Assembly: GCA_902363625.1 (NCBI GenBank)
Contig: CABJAS010000010.1
Span: forward strand, 1-64,000
Direction: 5' to 3'
From: Clostridiaceae bacterium
Lineage (GTDB): Bacteria; Bacillota_I; Bacilli_A; Erysipelotrichales; Coprobacillaceae
DNA: 64,000 nucleotides
Of the stretch, positions 1 through 7,814 are shown in pieces. The notes beneath the pieces were generated by a model, which was not told where the DNA came from, searched no databases, and worked only from the letters and a program-made list of their open reading frames with translations. The stretch's first letter is position 1; every line of letters begins with the position of its first letter. The translations under genes and the position numbers were made by a program.

Positions 1-7
1 CGTGTTC

Positions 8-23
8 TGTTCAGTTTTCAATG
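8..23 (-). promoter_or_regulatory. boxA-like motif of an rRNA leader
   Basis: On the minus strand the transcript from the adjacent promoter would carry CATTGAAAACTGAAC. This resembles the TGAAAACT-containing antitermination sequences of Bacillus-type rRNA leaders and spacers. It is about 30-40 nt after the predicted transcription start. A 16S gene would then lie beyond the left edge, which cannot be seen here. Confidence 0.6.
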
Positions 24-55
24 GTCTCCGCCGCCCTTGATTGGACTGCCTGTTT

Positions 56-84
56 ATATTACCACGTCCTCTCTCCTTTGACAA
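56..84 (-). promoter_or_regulatory. rRNA-type sigma-A promoter
   Basis: The minus strand shows -35 TTGTCA (79-84), exactly 17 bp, then -10 TAATAT (56-61). Upstream (85-119) lie long A-tracts, suggesting an UP element, and a second TTGTCA (114-119) without a convincing -10. A promoter of this quality right after the pcrA terminator, followed by a boxA-like leader, points to a stable RNA operon transcribed off the left end. Confidence 0.65.
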
Positions 85-140
85 GTCTTTTTTTCTACTT
101 TTTTTATTTTTTTTGACAAATACCGTATTTCTTCTCTATA

Positions 141-171
141 AACAAAAAAGAAACTCAAGAATCAAGTTTCT
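141..171 (-). terminator. Intrinsic terminator of pcrA
   Basis: The minus strand has a GAAACT/AGTTTC stem extended by G-U pairs and followed by TTTTTTG. The pcrA stop codon lies inside the hairpin. It separates pcrA from the rRNA-type promoter. Confidence 0.6.
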
Positions 172-2320
172 TTATCGCCTTATGGTTTTTAATTAATGTC
201 TTTATACCAAACGGAACAGCAAACGCCACATCGATCATATTGCCATCAATCTTTACAACAACCCCTTTTCCAAACATCTGGTGTTCTAAAAGGTCTCCAA
301 CCTGCATATCGGTAATCCCATTGTCCCCGATTCTTTCACTCATCGTTTCTTTTATATTAATATAGTCACTCGTTTTATATTGCTGTCGTTTCCCATGATG
401 ATCAACACCGTCAATTCCTATTTCATCTATAAAACGTGATGTCAGCTTCGGACTGTTCGTTACAAAGCTAAACCCCTGACTGTCACAAAGATATAGCTTC
501 TTTTTCGCTCGTGTAAATGCTACATAGGCTAAACGTCGTTCTTCCTCTAAGCCCTCATCGCCGCTTTCGGCAACACTTCTGAAACTTGGAAATACATCAT
601 CTGAAAGTCCCACAACAAATACATAGTTAAATTCCAAGCCCTTAGACATATGAATAGTCATTAGTGAAATGTATTCACTGTCATCGATATCGTTATCTTG
701 AAGATTGGATAAAGGAATTTCCTGCAAAAATTCTTCCAATACATTTTCACCGTCATAACGACGCATGAAATCAGCCGCCATATTTTTAACTTCCAATACG
801 TTTTCAATACGCGCATCTTCATTTTCCAGCTTCAGCATATCCATATAGCCTGAATCATGAAGAATCAAATCATAGGCCTCCACTAAATCAATCTGACCAT
901 AATCGATCCCTTCTTTAACCTTCTCCAATAAAGTAAGTAAAGAAGTCAGGTTCTTTTTCACTTTTGCCGACAACCCCATCTCCCCCATATGATCTTTCAA
1001 GCTGTCATAAATACTCATTTCATGAGTTAAAGCATATGAGGTTATTTTTCCCAGCGTCTTTTTTCCGATTCCTCGTCCAGGCACATTAATAATACGATTC
1101 ATTGCCAAATCATCGTGAAAAGCAACAAGCCGCATATATGACAAGACATCTTTTACCTCTTTACGATCAGTAAATCGCAATCCGCCAAAGATACGATAAT
1201 CCATCTTATTCCTTAATAAGGCCTGTTCAATCGGACGAGATAAATAATTAGCTCGATAAAGAATTAAAAAATCATGATAATTGACTCCTTCTACAGTTTC
1301 AATAATCCGATTGATTTCATCCACAACAAACTGGGCTTCTTCTTCCTGACTGCCGCCACTGTAATGAACGATATGATCCCCTACATCTAATTTAGTAAAC
1401 AAATCTTTTTCCAAACGGTTGCGATTATGACGAATCAATGTATTAGCTCCGTTTAAGATGTTTTGAGTAGAACGATAATTCTGATTCAGATACACTGTCA
1501 CTACATTATCATAATCTTTATCAAAATCAATAATATAGTTGACGTTTGCTCCTCTAAATGAATAGATAGTTTGATCCGGATCCCCTACTACACAGACGAA
1601 GTTATGATTTCCCCCTAAATATTTTACTATATCATACTCAACTTCACTGACATCCTGAAACTCATCGACATGAATATACTGAAATCGATGCTGCCACGTT
1701 TCCAGTGCCAAAGGAAATTGTTTGAAAATCTCTAATGTTTTTAATAATAAATCATCAAAATCTAAACATAATTCCTTCTGCTGATAAGCTAGATATAATT
1801 CATATACTTTCGCTTTTAATTTTTCTCCACGGAAGTCCCCAGCCAGCTTCATGGCCTTTTCAGGTTCAATGCCTCCGCGTTTATAGCGGCTGATTAAGGA
1901 AAGCACACTTGAATAGCTGAATGTTTTCACATCAATTTCCAGCTGGTTGTAGATATCCTTTAAAATACTTTTTTGATCTTCTGTATCAATAATCACAAAA
2001 TAACGAGGATATCCCAATAAATGAATATGCTCTCTTAAAATACGCACACACAATGAGTGGATCGTACAAATCGTAGACCCTAAAGTTGAACCATCCAGCA
2101 TTCTTTCGACACGGCTCTTCATTTCATTGGCAGCCTTGTTTGTAAAAGTAATCGCTAAAATTTTTCGCGGGTCTACTCCCATTTCATTTATTAAATAAGC
2201 AATACGGTATGTTAATACACGTGTTTTCCCGGATCCTGCGCCAGCAATGATCCTCACGTTGGCATCCACTTTCGTTGCCGCTAAATATTGCTGCGGATTT
2301 AGTTCTTTTAATAAGTTCAT
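155..2320 (-). CDS. pcrA: UvrD/PcrA-type superfamily 1 DNA helicase
   Basis: ATP-dependent 3'-5' DNA helicase for repair and for clearing replication obstacles. About 721 residues, normal for PcrA. Seen: Q-motif NPQQ (8-11), Walker A GAGSGKT (27-33), Walker B/motif II DEFQD near 220, a motif III-like GDPDQTIYSFRGA, and the TIHMSKGLEF and VAFTRAKK motifs. The C-terminal 45 residues (GDLLEHQMFGKG onward) match the PcrA tudor-like domain. A GTG at 2329 gives a slightly longer frame but lies inside AAGGCGGTGAT, which is the ribosome binding site for ATG 2320, so the ATG is preferred. The downstream ligA that often follows pcrA is absent here. Confidence 0.95.
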   Translation of the reverse strand: MNLLKELNPQQYLAATKVDANVRIIAGAGSGKTRVLTYRIAYLINEMGVDPRKILAITFTNKAANEMKSRVERMLDGSTLGSTICTIHSLCVRILREHIHLLGYPRYFVIIDTEDQKSILKDIYNQLEIDVKTFSYSSVLSLISRYKRGGIEPEKAMKLAGDFRGEKLKAKVYELYLAYQQKELCLDFDDLLLKTLEIFKQFPLALETWQHRFQYIHVDEFQDVSEVEYDIVKYLGGNHNFVCVVGDPDQTIYSFRGANVNYIIDFDKDYDNVVTVYLNQNYRSTQNILNGANTLIRHNRNRLEKDLFTKLDVGDHIVHYSGGSQEEEAQFVVDEINRIIETVEGVNYHDFLILYRANYLSRPIEQALLRNKMDYRIFGGLRFTDRKEVKDVLSYMRLVAFHDDLAMNRIINVPGRGIGKKTLGKITSYALTHEMSIYDSLKDHMGEMGLSAKVKKNLTSLLTLLEKVKEGIDYGQIDLVEAYDLILHDSGYMDMLKLENEDARIENVLEVKNMAADFMRRYDGENVLEEFLQEIPLSNLQDNDIDDSEYISLMTIHMSKGLEFNYVFVVGLSDDVFPSFRSVAESGDEGLEEERRLAYVAFTRAKKKLYLCDSQGFSFVTNSPKLTSRFIDEIGIDGVDHHGKRQQYKTSDYINIKETMSERIGDNGITDMQVGDLLEHQMFGKGVVVKIDGNMIDVAFAVPFGIKTLIKNHKAIKKLDS

Positions 2321-2399
2321 TTTTATCACCGCCTTTATTATACAAGAATTTCATGTATAAAGATACCAATAGATTCCAAAAATAATAGTATGTTTAAAG

Positions 2400-2459
2400 T
2401 CAACATTGATGAAATATGGCGTAGTATTTCATACGGTTTCGATTTATCTTTAAAGTAAG
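2400..2459 (+). promoter_or_regulatory. Upstream element A of the XRE pair
   Basis: The palindrome TCAACATTGA (2400-2409) is followed by a block with GTTTC and TTTATCTT. The same arrangement, without gaps, precedes the next gene (2854-2898). Shared palindrome, spacing and 3' block suggest a common operator/promoter unit, possibly bound by the encoded regulators. That binding is inference. Confidence 0.5.
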
Positions 2460-2474
2460 AGAGGTGATGAAAGA

Positions 2475-2804
2475 ATGGAAGAATTAAACTTAGAGGTTGT
2501 AGGCAGACGCCTTAAAACACGTAGAAAAGAACTGAAGATTTCCCAAGAACAAATGCATTTAGATCTTAATATGACCATTTCTTTCATTTCCAAACTTGAA
2601 AATGGCAAAACTAGCACAACCTTAGCGATGATGACTTCCATTTGCCAATATCTTAACATCGATTTATCCGATGTTGTTCGCGGCATTAATCCCTTAGGAC
2701 CAAAATATCTTGAAGATGAATTTGCGTTGCGCATTGAATTGCTTGATTCTAAACAAAGAGAACTGGCTCTTGCCTTGCTGGATGCTATCATTAATAATTC
2801 ATAA
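2475..2804 (+). CDS. XRE-family helix-turn-helix regulator (copy 1)
   Basis: Small cytoplasmic DNA-binding protein of 109 residues. Residues about 8-65 form an XRE/HTH_3 domain: the helix pair reads KISQEQMHLDLN and SFISKLENGK, followed by LAMMTSICQYLNIDLSDVVRG. The remaining 40 residues are acidic and may mediate dimerisation. The start has the strong site GAGGTGAT. The next gene is a paralogue of nearly the same length with the same C-terminal pattern (LDSKQRE/LSPKQKE), so the pair arose by tandem duplication. The target is unknown; autoregulation through the shared palindrome is plausible. Confidence 0.85.
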   Translation: MEELNLEVVGRRLKTRRKELKISQEQMHLDLNMTISFISKLENGKTSTTLAMMTSICQYLNIDLSDVVRGINPLGPKYLEDEFALRIELLDSKQRELALALLDAIINNS

Positions 2805-2810
2805 TCCTTG

Positions 2811-2836
2811 CTCTCCTTAAATAAGGAGAGTTTTTT
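2811..2836 (+). terminator. Intrinsic terminator after XRE copy 1
   Basis: Perfect 8-bp stem CTCTCCTT/AAGGAGAG with an AAAT loop, then six T. It makes each XRE copy its own transcription unit. Confidence 0.9.
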
Positions 2837-2851
2837 AAATAATACGTTTCA

Positions 2852-2898
2852 AGTCAATATTGACTAATAAGTATATAGAATTATTATGAGTTTCATTT
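2852..2898 (+). promoter_or_regulatory. Upstream element B of the XRE pair
   Basis: Perfect palindrome AGTCAATATTGACT (2852-2865), then GTTTC (2890-2894) and TTTATCTT in the same register as element A. The stronger symmetry here makes TCAAYATTGA the best operator candidate for these regulators. Confidence 0.5.
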
Positions 2899-2928
2899 TA
2901 TCTTAAATAATAGATAGGAGGGAAAAAG

Positions 2929-3264
2929 ATGGATGATGTAAATCTAAAAGTAATCGGCAACCGATTAAAAGCAAAACGTAAGGAATTGCATATTACTCAA
3001 GACACGATGGCTGAACAATTAAAAATTACCACCTTTTTTATCTCTCGCATAGAAAACGGAAAAGCGAATATGTCACTTTCTGTTCTTAATGATTTGTGTC
3101 AGTATTTAGATTTAGATATGGCAGAAGTTGTAAGAGGAGCTAACCCCAGTAAAGAAAACTATCTGGATGAGGATGTAGCAAAAAGATTAGAACAGCTTTC
3201 ACCTAAGCAAAAAGAAATGATTTTAGATATTATGGATACATTCATAAATCACTCCAAAGATTAG
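2929..3264 (+). CDS. XRE-family helix-turn-helix regulator (copy 2)
   Basis: 111-residue paralogue of the preceding gene. The HTH domain spans about 8-66 (HITQDTMAEQLK turn FFISRIENGKA), followed by LNDLCQYLDLDMAEVVRGANP, closely parallel to copy 1. The start is set by AGGAGGGAAAAAG. Differences concentrate in the recognition helix region (TISFISKLENGKTS versus TTFFISRIENGKAN), so the two proteins may read related but not identical sites. Single-domain regulators of this size are common next to mobile or phase-type loci, but nothing mobile is visible beside it. Confidence 0.85.
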   Translation: MDDVNLKVIGNRLKAKRKELHITQDTMAEQLKITTFFISRIENGKANMSLSVLNDLCQYLDLDMAEVVRGANPSKENYLDEDVAKRLEQLSPKQKEMILDIMDTFINHSKD

Positions 3265-3271
3265 CCATTTA

Positions 3272-3280
3272 TGCTATAAT
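3272..3280 (+). promoter_or_regulatory. Extended -10 promoter
   Basis: TGCTATAAT lies eight bases after the stop codon of XRE copy 2 (3264), giving a leader of about 15 nt to the AAAGGAGTG site of the next gene. No good -35 is needed with an extended -10. Confidence 0.6.
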
Positions 3281-3301
3281 GGGTAAAAGGAGTGTTTTTT
3301 A

Positions 3302-3619
3302 ATGCAGAAAATTATTATCCATATGCTTTTAAACAGCGAAGAAGAAGCTGTATATGAGCAAATCAAAGAAATCTTAAAGAAACAGACAGCTTTAAAAATG
3401 CAGGATTTATCTTTTTCACCCATGCGTCCTTACGCAAAAATCGCTGATTACGCAGAATTAGCGATCAGTCTGCGAATTCAAGAAGATCAGCTGGACGACC
3501 TTAAAAGCTTTTTGGCGAGCTATTGGCAAGGTGAGGATGAAGAAGATATTGAAACTGATCAGATTATGGCGGATTTGTTTGATCCTCATGTTTACTATAT
3601 GAATTTACAGGTATTATAA
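3302..3619 (+). CDS. Hypothetical protein, 105 residues
   Basis: Not recognised. A soluble, acidic protein with no signal peptide or membrane segment. The N-terminal strand QKIIIHMLLNS is followed by a helix rich in Glu and Lys; the middle has a SFSPMRPYAKIADYAELAISLRI stretch suggesting an alpha/beta fold; the C-terminal third is strongly acidic (EDEEDIETD). It has its own extended -10 promoter and a bidirectional terminator, so it is probably a real monocistronic gene. Nothing in the neighbourhood suggests a function. Confidence 0.7.
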   Translation: MQKIIIHMLLNSEEEAVYEQIKEILKKQTALKMQDLSFSPMRPYAKIADYAELAISLRIQEDQLDDLKSFLASYWQGEDEEDIETDQIMADLFDPHVYYMNLQVL

Positions 3620-3644
3620 AACGATCCGAAGATCGTTTTTTATT
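3617..3644. terminator. Bidirectional terminator
   Basis: AAAACGATC-CGAA-GATCGTTTTTT is flanked by A and T runs, so it can end both the plus-strand hypothetical gene and the convergent rsuA-like gene, whose stop codon is at its edge. Confidence 0.85.
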
Positions 3645-4335
3645 TTGAAATTAATTTATCTATTTCTTTTTCATCTAAACATTTAAATTGACCTAAAGAC
3701 AACGAAGCATCTAAATATAAGTGATGAATACGAATGCGCTTTAATGACAGCACCTCATTATGTAAGGATAGAAACATTTTCTTGATTTGATGATAGCGTC
3801 CTTCACTGATAATAACTTTTACATGATAATCATCAAAAATCGTCAGTTTAGCCGGTTTTAATTGAACATCATTATCAATAATAAGCCCATCGGCAAATGC
3901 TTTGACTGCTGTTTTTGAAACAGGGTCACGCAGTGTCACCTCATATTCTTTTTCAACATGTGATTCCGGCAGTGTAATTCTTTTAATTGATCGTGTGTCA
4001 TTAGTTAAAATCATCAGCCCGGTTGTATCCCGATCCAATCTCCCCATAATACGCAGACTATCTTTGCGAGGATGCTTAATAAGATCCATAATCGTTTTTT
4101 CATGTGCATCTTTCAATGCACTGAGAACTCCTGCCGGCTTATTGACCATCAGATAAAGATAAGGCGGTTCTGTAATTCTAATGCCGCTTATACATATCCT
4201 ATCTATCTTTGATATGTCTTGCTTTACTGAAGTGGCTTTATTCTCATTCACTGTAATTGCCTGCTGTTTTAATAACTGCTGTATCTCTATTTTGGATAGT
4301 TGTTTCGTCAGCTGCAAATATTTATCTAATCGCAT
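3640..4335 (-). CDS. RsuA/RluB-type pseudouridine synthase
   Basis: Isomerises a specific uridine in rRNA to pseudouridine. About 231 residues. An S4 RNA-binding domain sits at the N-terminus (MRLDKYLQ...), then the RsuA/RluB/E/F catalytic domain with GRLDRDTTGLMILTND holding the catalytic Asp, and a VIISEGRYHQIKKM motif near the C-terminus. The preferred start is ATG 4335, which has GGAGGG just upstream inside the end of the preceding gene; ATG 4353 has no ribosome binding site. The 10-nt overlap indicates translational coupling. Whether it acts on 16S (RsuA) or 23S (RluB) cannot be decided from the sequence. Confidence 0.85.
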   Translation of the reverse strand: MRLDKYLQLTKQLSKIEIQQLLKQQAITVNENKATSVKQDISKIDRICISGIRITEPPYLYLMVNKPAGVLSALKDAHEKTIMDLIKHPRKDSLRIMGRLDRDTTGLMILTNDTRSIKRITLPESHVEKEYEVTLRDPVSKTAVKAFADGLIIDNDVQLKPAKLTIFDDYHVKVIISEGRYHQIKKMFLSLHNEVLSLKRIRIHHLYLDASLSLGQFKCLDEKEIDKLISK

Positions 4336-4631
4336 CCAACCCTCCACTGACATTTTTTCATGTCGACATTCCCATTTTCTTTAAATATCACCTGTTCAGC
4401 TTCTAATAATGCTCGCTGATTTTCCCAGCCGGGAACTAATCGTCCGGCAGAATTTACCACCCGATGACAGGGGAATTCACCAAAATAAGACGCATGACTT
4501 AATATTTTTCCAACTAAACGTGCATTTTTAGGACGATCTGCTAAGATGGCAAGCTGCTTATAGCTTGCCACTTTGCCTTCAGGAATTTCCTGAACGATGG
4601 ATAAAATTAAATAGACTAAATCTTGATCCAT
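4326..4631 (-). CDS. Alkyltransferase-like DNA-binding protein (MGMT C-terminal domain)
   Basis: 101-residue single-domain protein matching the DNA-binding domain of O6-alkylguanine-DNA alkyltransferases. Key features are VQEIPEGKVASYKQLA, NARLVGKILS and the active-site box PCHRVV with the alkyl-accepting Cys, then GRLVPGW. Alkyltransferase-like (ATL) proteins of this length often replace the Cys with Trp; here it is kept, so it could be a minimal methyltransferase or a damage-recognition factor. The longer frame upstream overlaps the esterase and is rejected: ATG 4631 lies two bases after the esterase stop, indicating coupled translation. Confidence 0.85.
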   Translation of the reverse strand: MDQDLVYLILSIVQEIPEGKVASYKQLAILADRPKNARLVGKILSHASYFGEFPCHRVVNSAGRLVPGWENQRALLEAEQVIFKENGNVDMKKCQWRVGCD

Positions 4632-4633
4632 TA

Positions 4634-5398
4634 TTAAACCTTGCGTTTTTGACCTGCATAATGATCGGTGCGATCCAGCCAGTCTAAAAAGCGTTCCACT
4701 TCCATGTCCCAAAAACGCCATTCATGTGTATAGCCCTCTACAAAGTCCACAGTTACAGGTACATCATTATTTTTTAAATATTCGATCAGCTGAACATTGG
4801 CATCATAAAGGAAATCTTCCTTTCCACACGCAATATACATATGAGGGAATGGCTGCTTGGTTTCTAAAAGATGCTTGATAATATTCATCACATCATAAGC
4901 ACCTTCTTTTCCATTGAGCATGGATACTGCTCCGGAAAAAGAACCAATCGCTTGAAAGCGTTCCGGATGGGTTAAACCATGCACCAAAGTTCCATAGCCT
5001 CCCATTGATAATCCTGCGATATAAGTATCTTCTTTCCTTGTAGATACAGGAAACATCGCTGCAATAAATTCTGGTAATTCATCACTCAGAAAATCATAGT
5101 AATGATCTTCCTGACTCACATTATTGTACGCTTTGTTTTCAGCAGACAGCATGACTACCGCCATGTTATTTTCTTCTGCGTAAAGTTCAATCCGACTATA
5201 GCCTGCCCAAGTGGCATGATTATTGCCATAGCCATGGAGTAAATACAAAACCGGATATTTTTCCTCTATTACATGTGTTGGTTTTTGTTTAGGATCATTC
5301 ACCAATGATTCCGGAATCGTTGTGGTAGGAATAATAACGGTAATATCTACCGCTCTTTTTAATACATAAGAAATAAAATTACAGGTCATTCTTGCCAT
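4634..5398 (-). CDS. Esterase family alpha/beta hydrolase
   Basis: 254-residue soluble esterase of the PF00756 type (esterase D/S-formylglutathione hydrolase/tributyrin esterase group). The nucleophile elbow is GLSMGGYG, preceded by VLYLLHGYGNNHATWAGYSR, typical of this family; the catalytic His is probably in GYTHEWRFWD near the C-terminus. The start has AAGGAGGG. It heads a coupled unit with the alkyltransferase-like and pseudouridine synthase genes. The substrate is not predictable; small acyl esters are most likely. Confidence 0.85.
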   Translation of the reverse strand: MARMTCNFISYVLKRAVDITVIIPTTTIPESLVNDPKQKPTHVIEEKYPVLYLLHGYGNNHATWAGYSRIELYAEENNMAVVMLSAENKAYNNVSQEDHYYDFLSDELPEFIAAMFPVSTRKEDTYIAGLSMGGYGTLVHGLTHPERFQAIGSFSGAVSMLNGKEGAYDVMNIIKHLLETKQPFPHMYIACGKEDFLYDANVQLIEYLKNNDVPVTVDFVEGYTHEWRFWDMEVERFLDWLDRTDHYAGQKRKV

Positions 5399-5420
5399 AT
5401 TTAGCCCTCCTTTACTTTCT

Positions 5421-5894
5421 TTATTGTATCACCTTTTCAGATTGGATTCTCCATTTTTTTAATAAAGTGCGACATATTTCCGGTAAAACATAGATGATTA
5501 GAATCAGCACGATCACTTGCAGCTTAATATCATATTCAATAGCCAAGAGTGTGGTATACACATTTCCCAGATAGGGGATGGAGATGACCGCTTGTCCCAC
5601 TATGCCATTTTCACTGATTGTTTCCTGATTATCCAGTACGATTGTTCGAGTAACTGGATTAATAAAAGAAGCATACTCGAATGAAACATGATTATCCTTG
5701 TCTTTAATCAGCAGACGTGTATCCGATCGTAAGTGATCAAATTCAATAGAGCGGCTATAAATCAAAGACCAGGGAGAAGCAGAGGAAACATGGAGATCAA
5801 ACCCGAGACAAATTGGTAGAAAAATAAAAAGAATAATCAACACCGAAAGAAGGAGTAAGCCTTTATTGATTAGTTTTTGAATCATTGATCTCAT
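5421..5894 (-). CDS. Two-TM membrane protein, possibly degenerate signal-peptidase-like
   Basis: 157 residues: an N-terminal membrane segment (about 11-30), an extracytoplasmic domain of about 85 residues, and a second membrane segment (about 122-142) followed by a basic tail. The central part ends in GQAVISIPYLGNVYTTL, which resembles the C-terminal part of SipW-type signal peptidases (a GKV...IPYLGYV pattern), and the upstream SPWSLIYSRS lies where their catalytic Ser motif would be. The SM/SxEP motif is not present, so catalysis is doubtful. Its start overlaps the small membrane protein upstream, indicating coupling. Assignment is tentative. Confidence 0.6.
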   Translation of the reverse strand: MRSMIQKLINKGLLLLSVLIILFIFLPICLGFDLHVSSASPWSLIYSRSIEFDHLRSDTRLLIKDKDNHVSFEYASFINPVTRTIVLDNQETISENGIVGQAVISIPYLGNVYTTLLAIEYDIKLQVIVLILIIYVLPEICRTLLKKWRIQSEKVIQ

Positions 5895-6021
5895 ACCATC
5901 CTTCCTGCTGCTGATGATGAACTAAACGTGAAATTTCAAAAGCATAGTGAGTGATATACATAACAGCCATCACCATAACAACAACTAAGACTGCCATAAT
6001 AATACGATTACTTTTAGACAT
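5863..6021 (-). CDS. Small single-TM protein, 52 residues
   Basis: Encoded from ATG 6021 with AAGGGGTGAAAATC upstream. After a basic start (MSKSNR) come about 18 hydrophobic residues (7-24), then a polar tail with HHQQQ. A TATAAT (6051-6056, minus) supplies a plausible -10. The 3' end overlaps the next gene by 32 nt in another frame, so both are probably translated together. No homologue is recognised; it may be a partner of the following two-TM protein. Confidence 0.6.
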   Translation of the reverse strand: MSKSNRIIMAVLVVVMVMAVMYITHYAFEISRLVHHQQQEGWYEINDSKTNQ

Positions 6022-6089
6022 GATTTTCACCCCTTGTTTCTTTGCTTATGATTATAGCGGTTTATTTATAAAATAATTGTCATATCAAG

Positions 6090-6116
6090 AAAAAAAACTT
6101 CTCATCTAAGAAGTTT
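6090..6116 (-). terminator. Terminator of the beta-helix lipoprotein gene
   Basis: On the minus strand AACTTCT-TAGATG-AGAAGTT is followed by eight T. It sits directly behind the stop codon. Confidence 0.85.
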
Positions 6117-7615
6117 TAATAACGAATAGGACTATAAGCCGTATATAAAGTGATTTCCCCATAAAGCTGATTATTGATATAGATAGAATAAGTATCCTCT
6201 AAACTAAGCTTTATCGTTGAAATCATCATTGTTTGAAAAGATTTTAAACTTGTATATTCAAAAATATTGTGATCATTACTGTCTTTAATCATGATAGAAG
6301 TACCCGCTGCAAAGGACTGTCCCAACGTGACCAGCAGACCCGCTTGTTCGGATTCTTTTATCGGCAGCTGAATCGGACCACTTAGATCTAATGCGCATAA
6401 GATTCCGCCATTGATCTCATATGCTTGCGTGCAGACAAGAGCCTGACTTTGTGAATGCGTTGGTCCGTTTAGATAGACTGTCCCCCCTTGCATCTTCATG
6501 GAACCGTCAATATTAAAACCAATGCTGCCGGCATCTATAATAATGTTTCCGCTTTGAATCATCAGGTTTCCAGCTTGTTCATTCTTTTTAATAATATGAA
6601 TTCCATCAACTATACTCATGATATTCAGTGTCCCATCATTTACATCTAAAGAATGTGCCATCAATCCTGTTTGACTGTTGTCGATTCTTAGTGTTCCACC
6701 ATAAACGGCTAAATGATCGTTTACAGCGATGCCGGTTTCTTCACTGTTTAATGTAAAAGCACCCTGATAAATAGCGAGATCATTTGCTTCCATACAACGC
6801 TTCTTACTGTCGAAAAGATAGGTTCCATCACGAATTGTCAGTAATTCCTTCGCAATAAATCCATTCTGCTGACTTTCAACAGTCCACATCCCTTGAGTGA
6901 TATCAATCGTTTCTGCTTCTAACGCCGTTTTTTTGCTTTCCAATAAAAAAGTACCATCCTGTACCAAAACTGTTTTTCCTTTAATCGCTGTATCATCACT
7001 TTGAATTGAGTAATCTGCTTTTTGGAGAATCATTTGATTGAAGCTGACACAGCCGTTATACACAGCATCAATAATATATCGACCGGATTCAATTGTCATA
7101 TTTCCTTTTGTCTCTATCCCGTTTTGGTATCGTGCCTCAATTTCAAGCAGTCCGGTTCCTTTCAAGGTCAAATCACACTGACTGTAAATAACAGCTGTGG
7201 CTCCGACATTATTTAAAAGATAGTTTTTGGTATCTTTTAATTTATTTTGAGTCTCTTCTTTAGTTGTAAGCGTAACTGCCTGAGCAGAATTAATGAGAAT
7301 CGGACTGTTATTTTGGCATGTTAAATCTATTCCTGCAAAGACTAATTCGACCGGCTGATCTCCGGCATCCACGATTACCTGACCGTCCATACTTTTTCCA
7401 GTTAAAGCATAGGTTCCGCCCGAGTGAATAGTCACGATATTTCCATTAACCAAAATCCCCTCACCTTTTGTTTGAACCGGTGTTCCAAATTCAATGTAGC
7501 CGGTATAATCATGTATATCGATTTGTGACTGAAAATCAGGCTTTTGCTGCTGGCAGCCAGTAAAGATCAGACAGATAACCAGTCCTAAATAGATTTTTAT
7601 CACTTTATGTGACAT
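6116..7615 (-). CDS. Carbohydrate-binding beta-helix lipoprotein (DUF4353/Cthe_2159-like)
   Basis: 499-residue secreted lipoprotein: signal peptide with lipobox FTGC (Cys about 21), then a long run of short repeats alternating a turn with Gly and a strand (for example GNMTIESGRYIIDAVYNGCV, TGLLEIEARYQNG), the pattern of a right-handed parallel beta-helix. The N-terminal GTYALTGKSMDGQVIVDAG block is typical of the DUF4353 family, whose founding member binds pectic polysaccharide. The likely role is binding plant or mucosal glycans at the cell surface. It is monocistronic with its own terminator. The ligand is inference. Confidence 0.8.
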   Translation of the reverse strand: MSHKVIKIYLGLVICLIFTGCQQQKPDFQSQIDIHDYTGYIEFGTPVQTKGEGILVNGNIVTIHSGGTYALTGKSMDGQVIVDAGDQPVELVFAGIDLTCQNNSPILINSAQAVTLTTKEETQNKLKDTKNYLLNNVGATAVIYSQCDLTLKGTGLLEIEARYQNGIETKGNMTIESGRYIIDAVYNGCVSFNQMILQKADYSIQSDDTAIKGKTVLVQDGTFLLESKKTALEAETIDITQGMWTVESQQNGFIAKELLTIRDGTYLFDSKKRCMEANDLAIYQGAFTLNSEETGIAVNDHLAVYGGTLRIDNSQTGLMAHSLDVNDGTLNIMSIVDGIHIIKKNEQAGNLMIQSGNIIIDAGSIGFNIDGSMKMQGGTVYLNGPTHSQSQALVCTQAYEINGGILCALDLSGPIQLPIKESEQAGLLVTLGQSFAAGTSIMIKDSNDHNIFEYTSLKSFQTMMISTIKLSLEDTYSIYINNQLYGEITLYTAYSPIRY

Positions 7616-7761
7616 TGTTTACACCACCATCTCTTTTATTCATATTCACAGTATACCCGCTTCTTTTTAAAATTTATCCTAAATCCGTCATTGTTTACAA
7701 AAAGTAATGAAGCTATAAAAAAGTTAAATGTATATAACTTTTATATTTCGACAATCTCCTG

Positions 7762-7767
7762 TATAAT
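7762..7767 (+). promoter_or_regulatory. -10 box upstream of eno
   Basis: TATAAT preceded by TG, 48 nt before the enolase start. The -35 at the right spacing (TTTTAT) is weak. Confidence 0.45.
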
Positions 7768-7814
7768 TTGATTAGTTTTAGGAACAATATTAATAAAAGA
7801 GAGGAGAAACAATT

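Noticed and set aside
2321..2329. GTG start extending PcrA by three residues
   Set aside because: The GTG is part of the AAGGCGGTGAT ribosome binding site for ATG 2320.
4632..4721. N-terminal extension of the alkyltransferase-like protein
   Set aside because: It overlaps the end of the esterase in another frame and has no family likeness; ATG 4631 is well placed.
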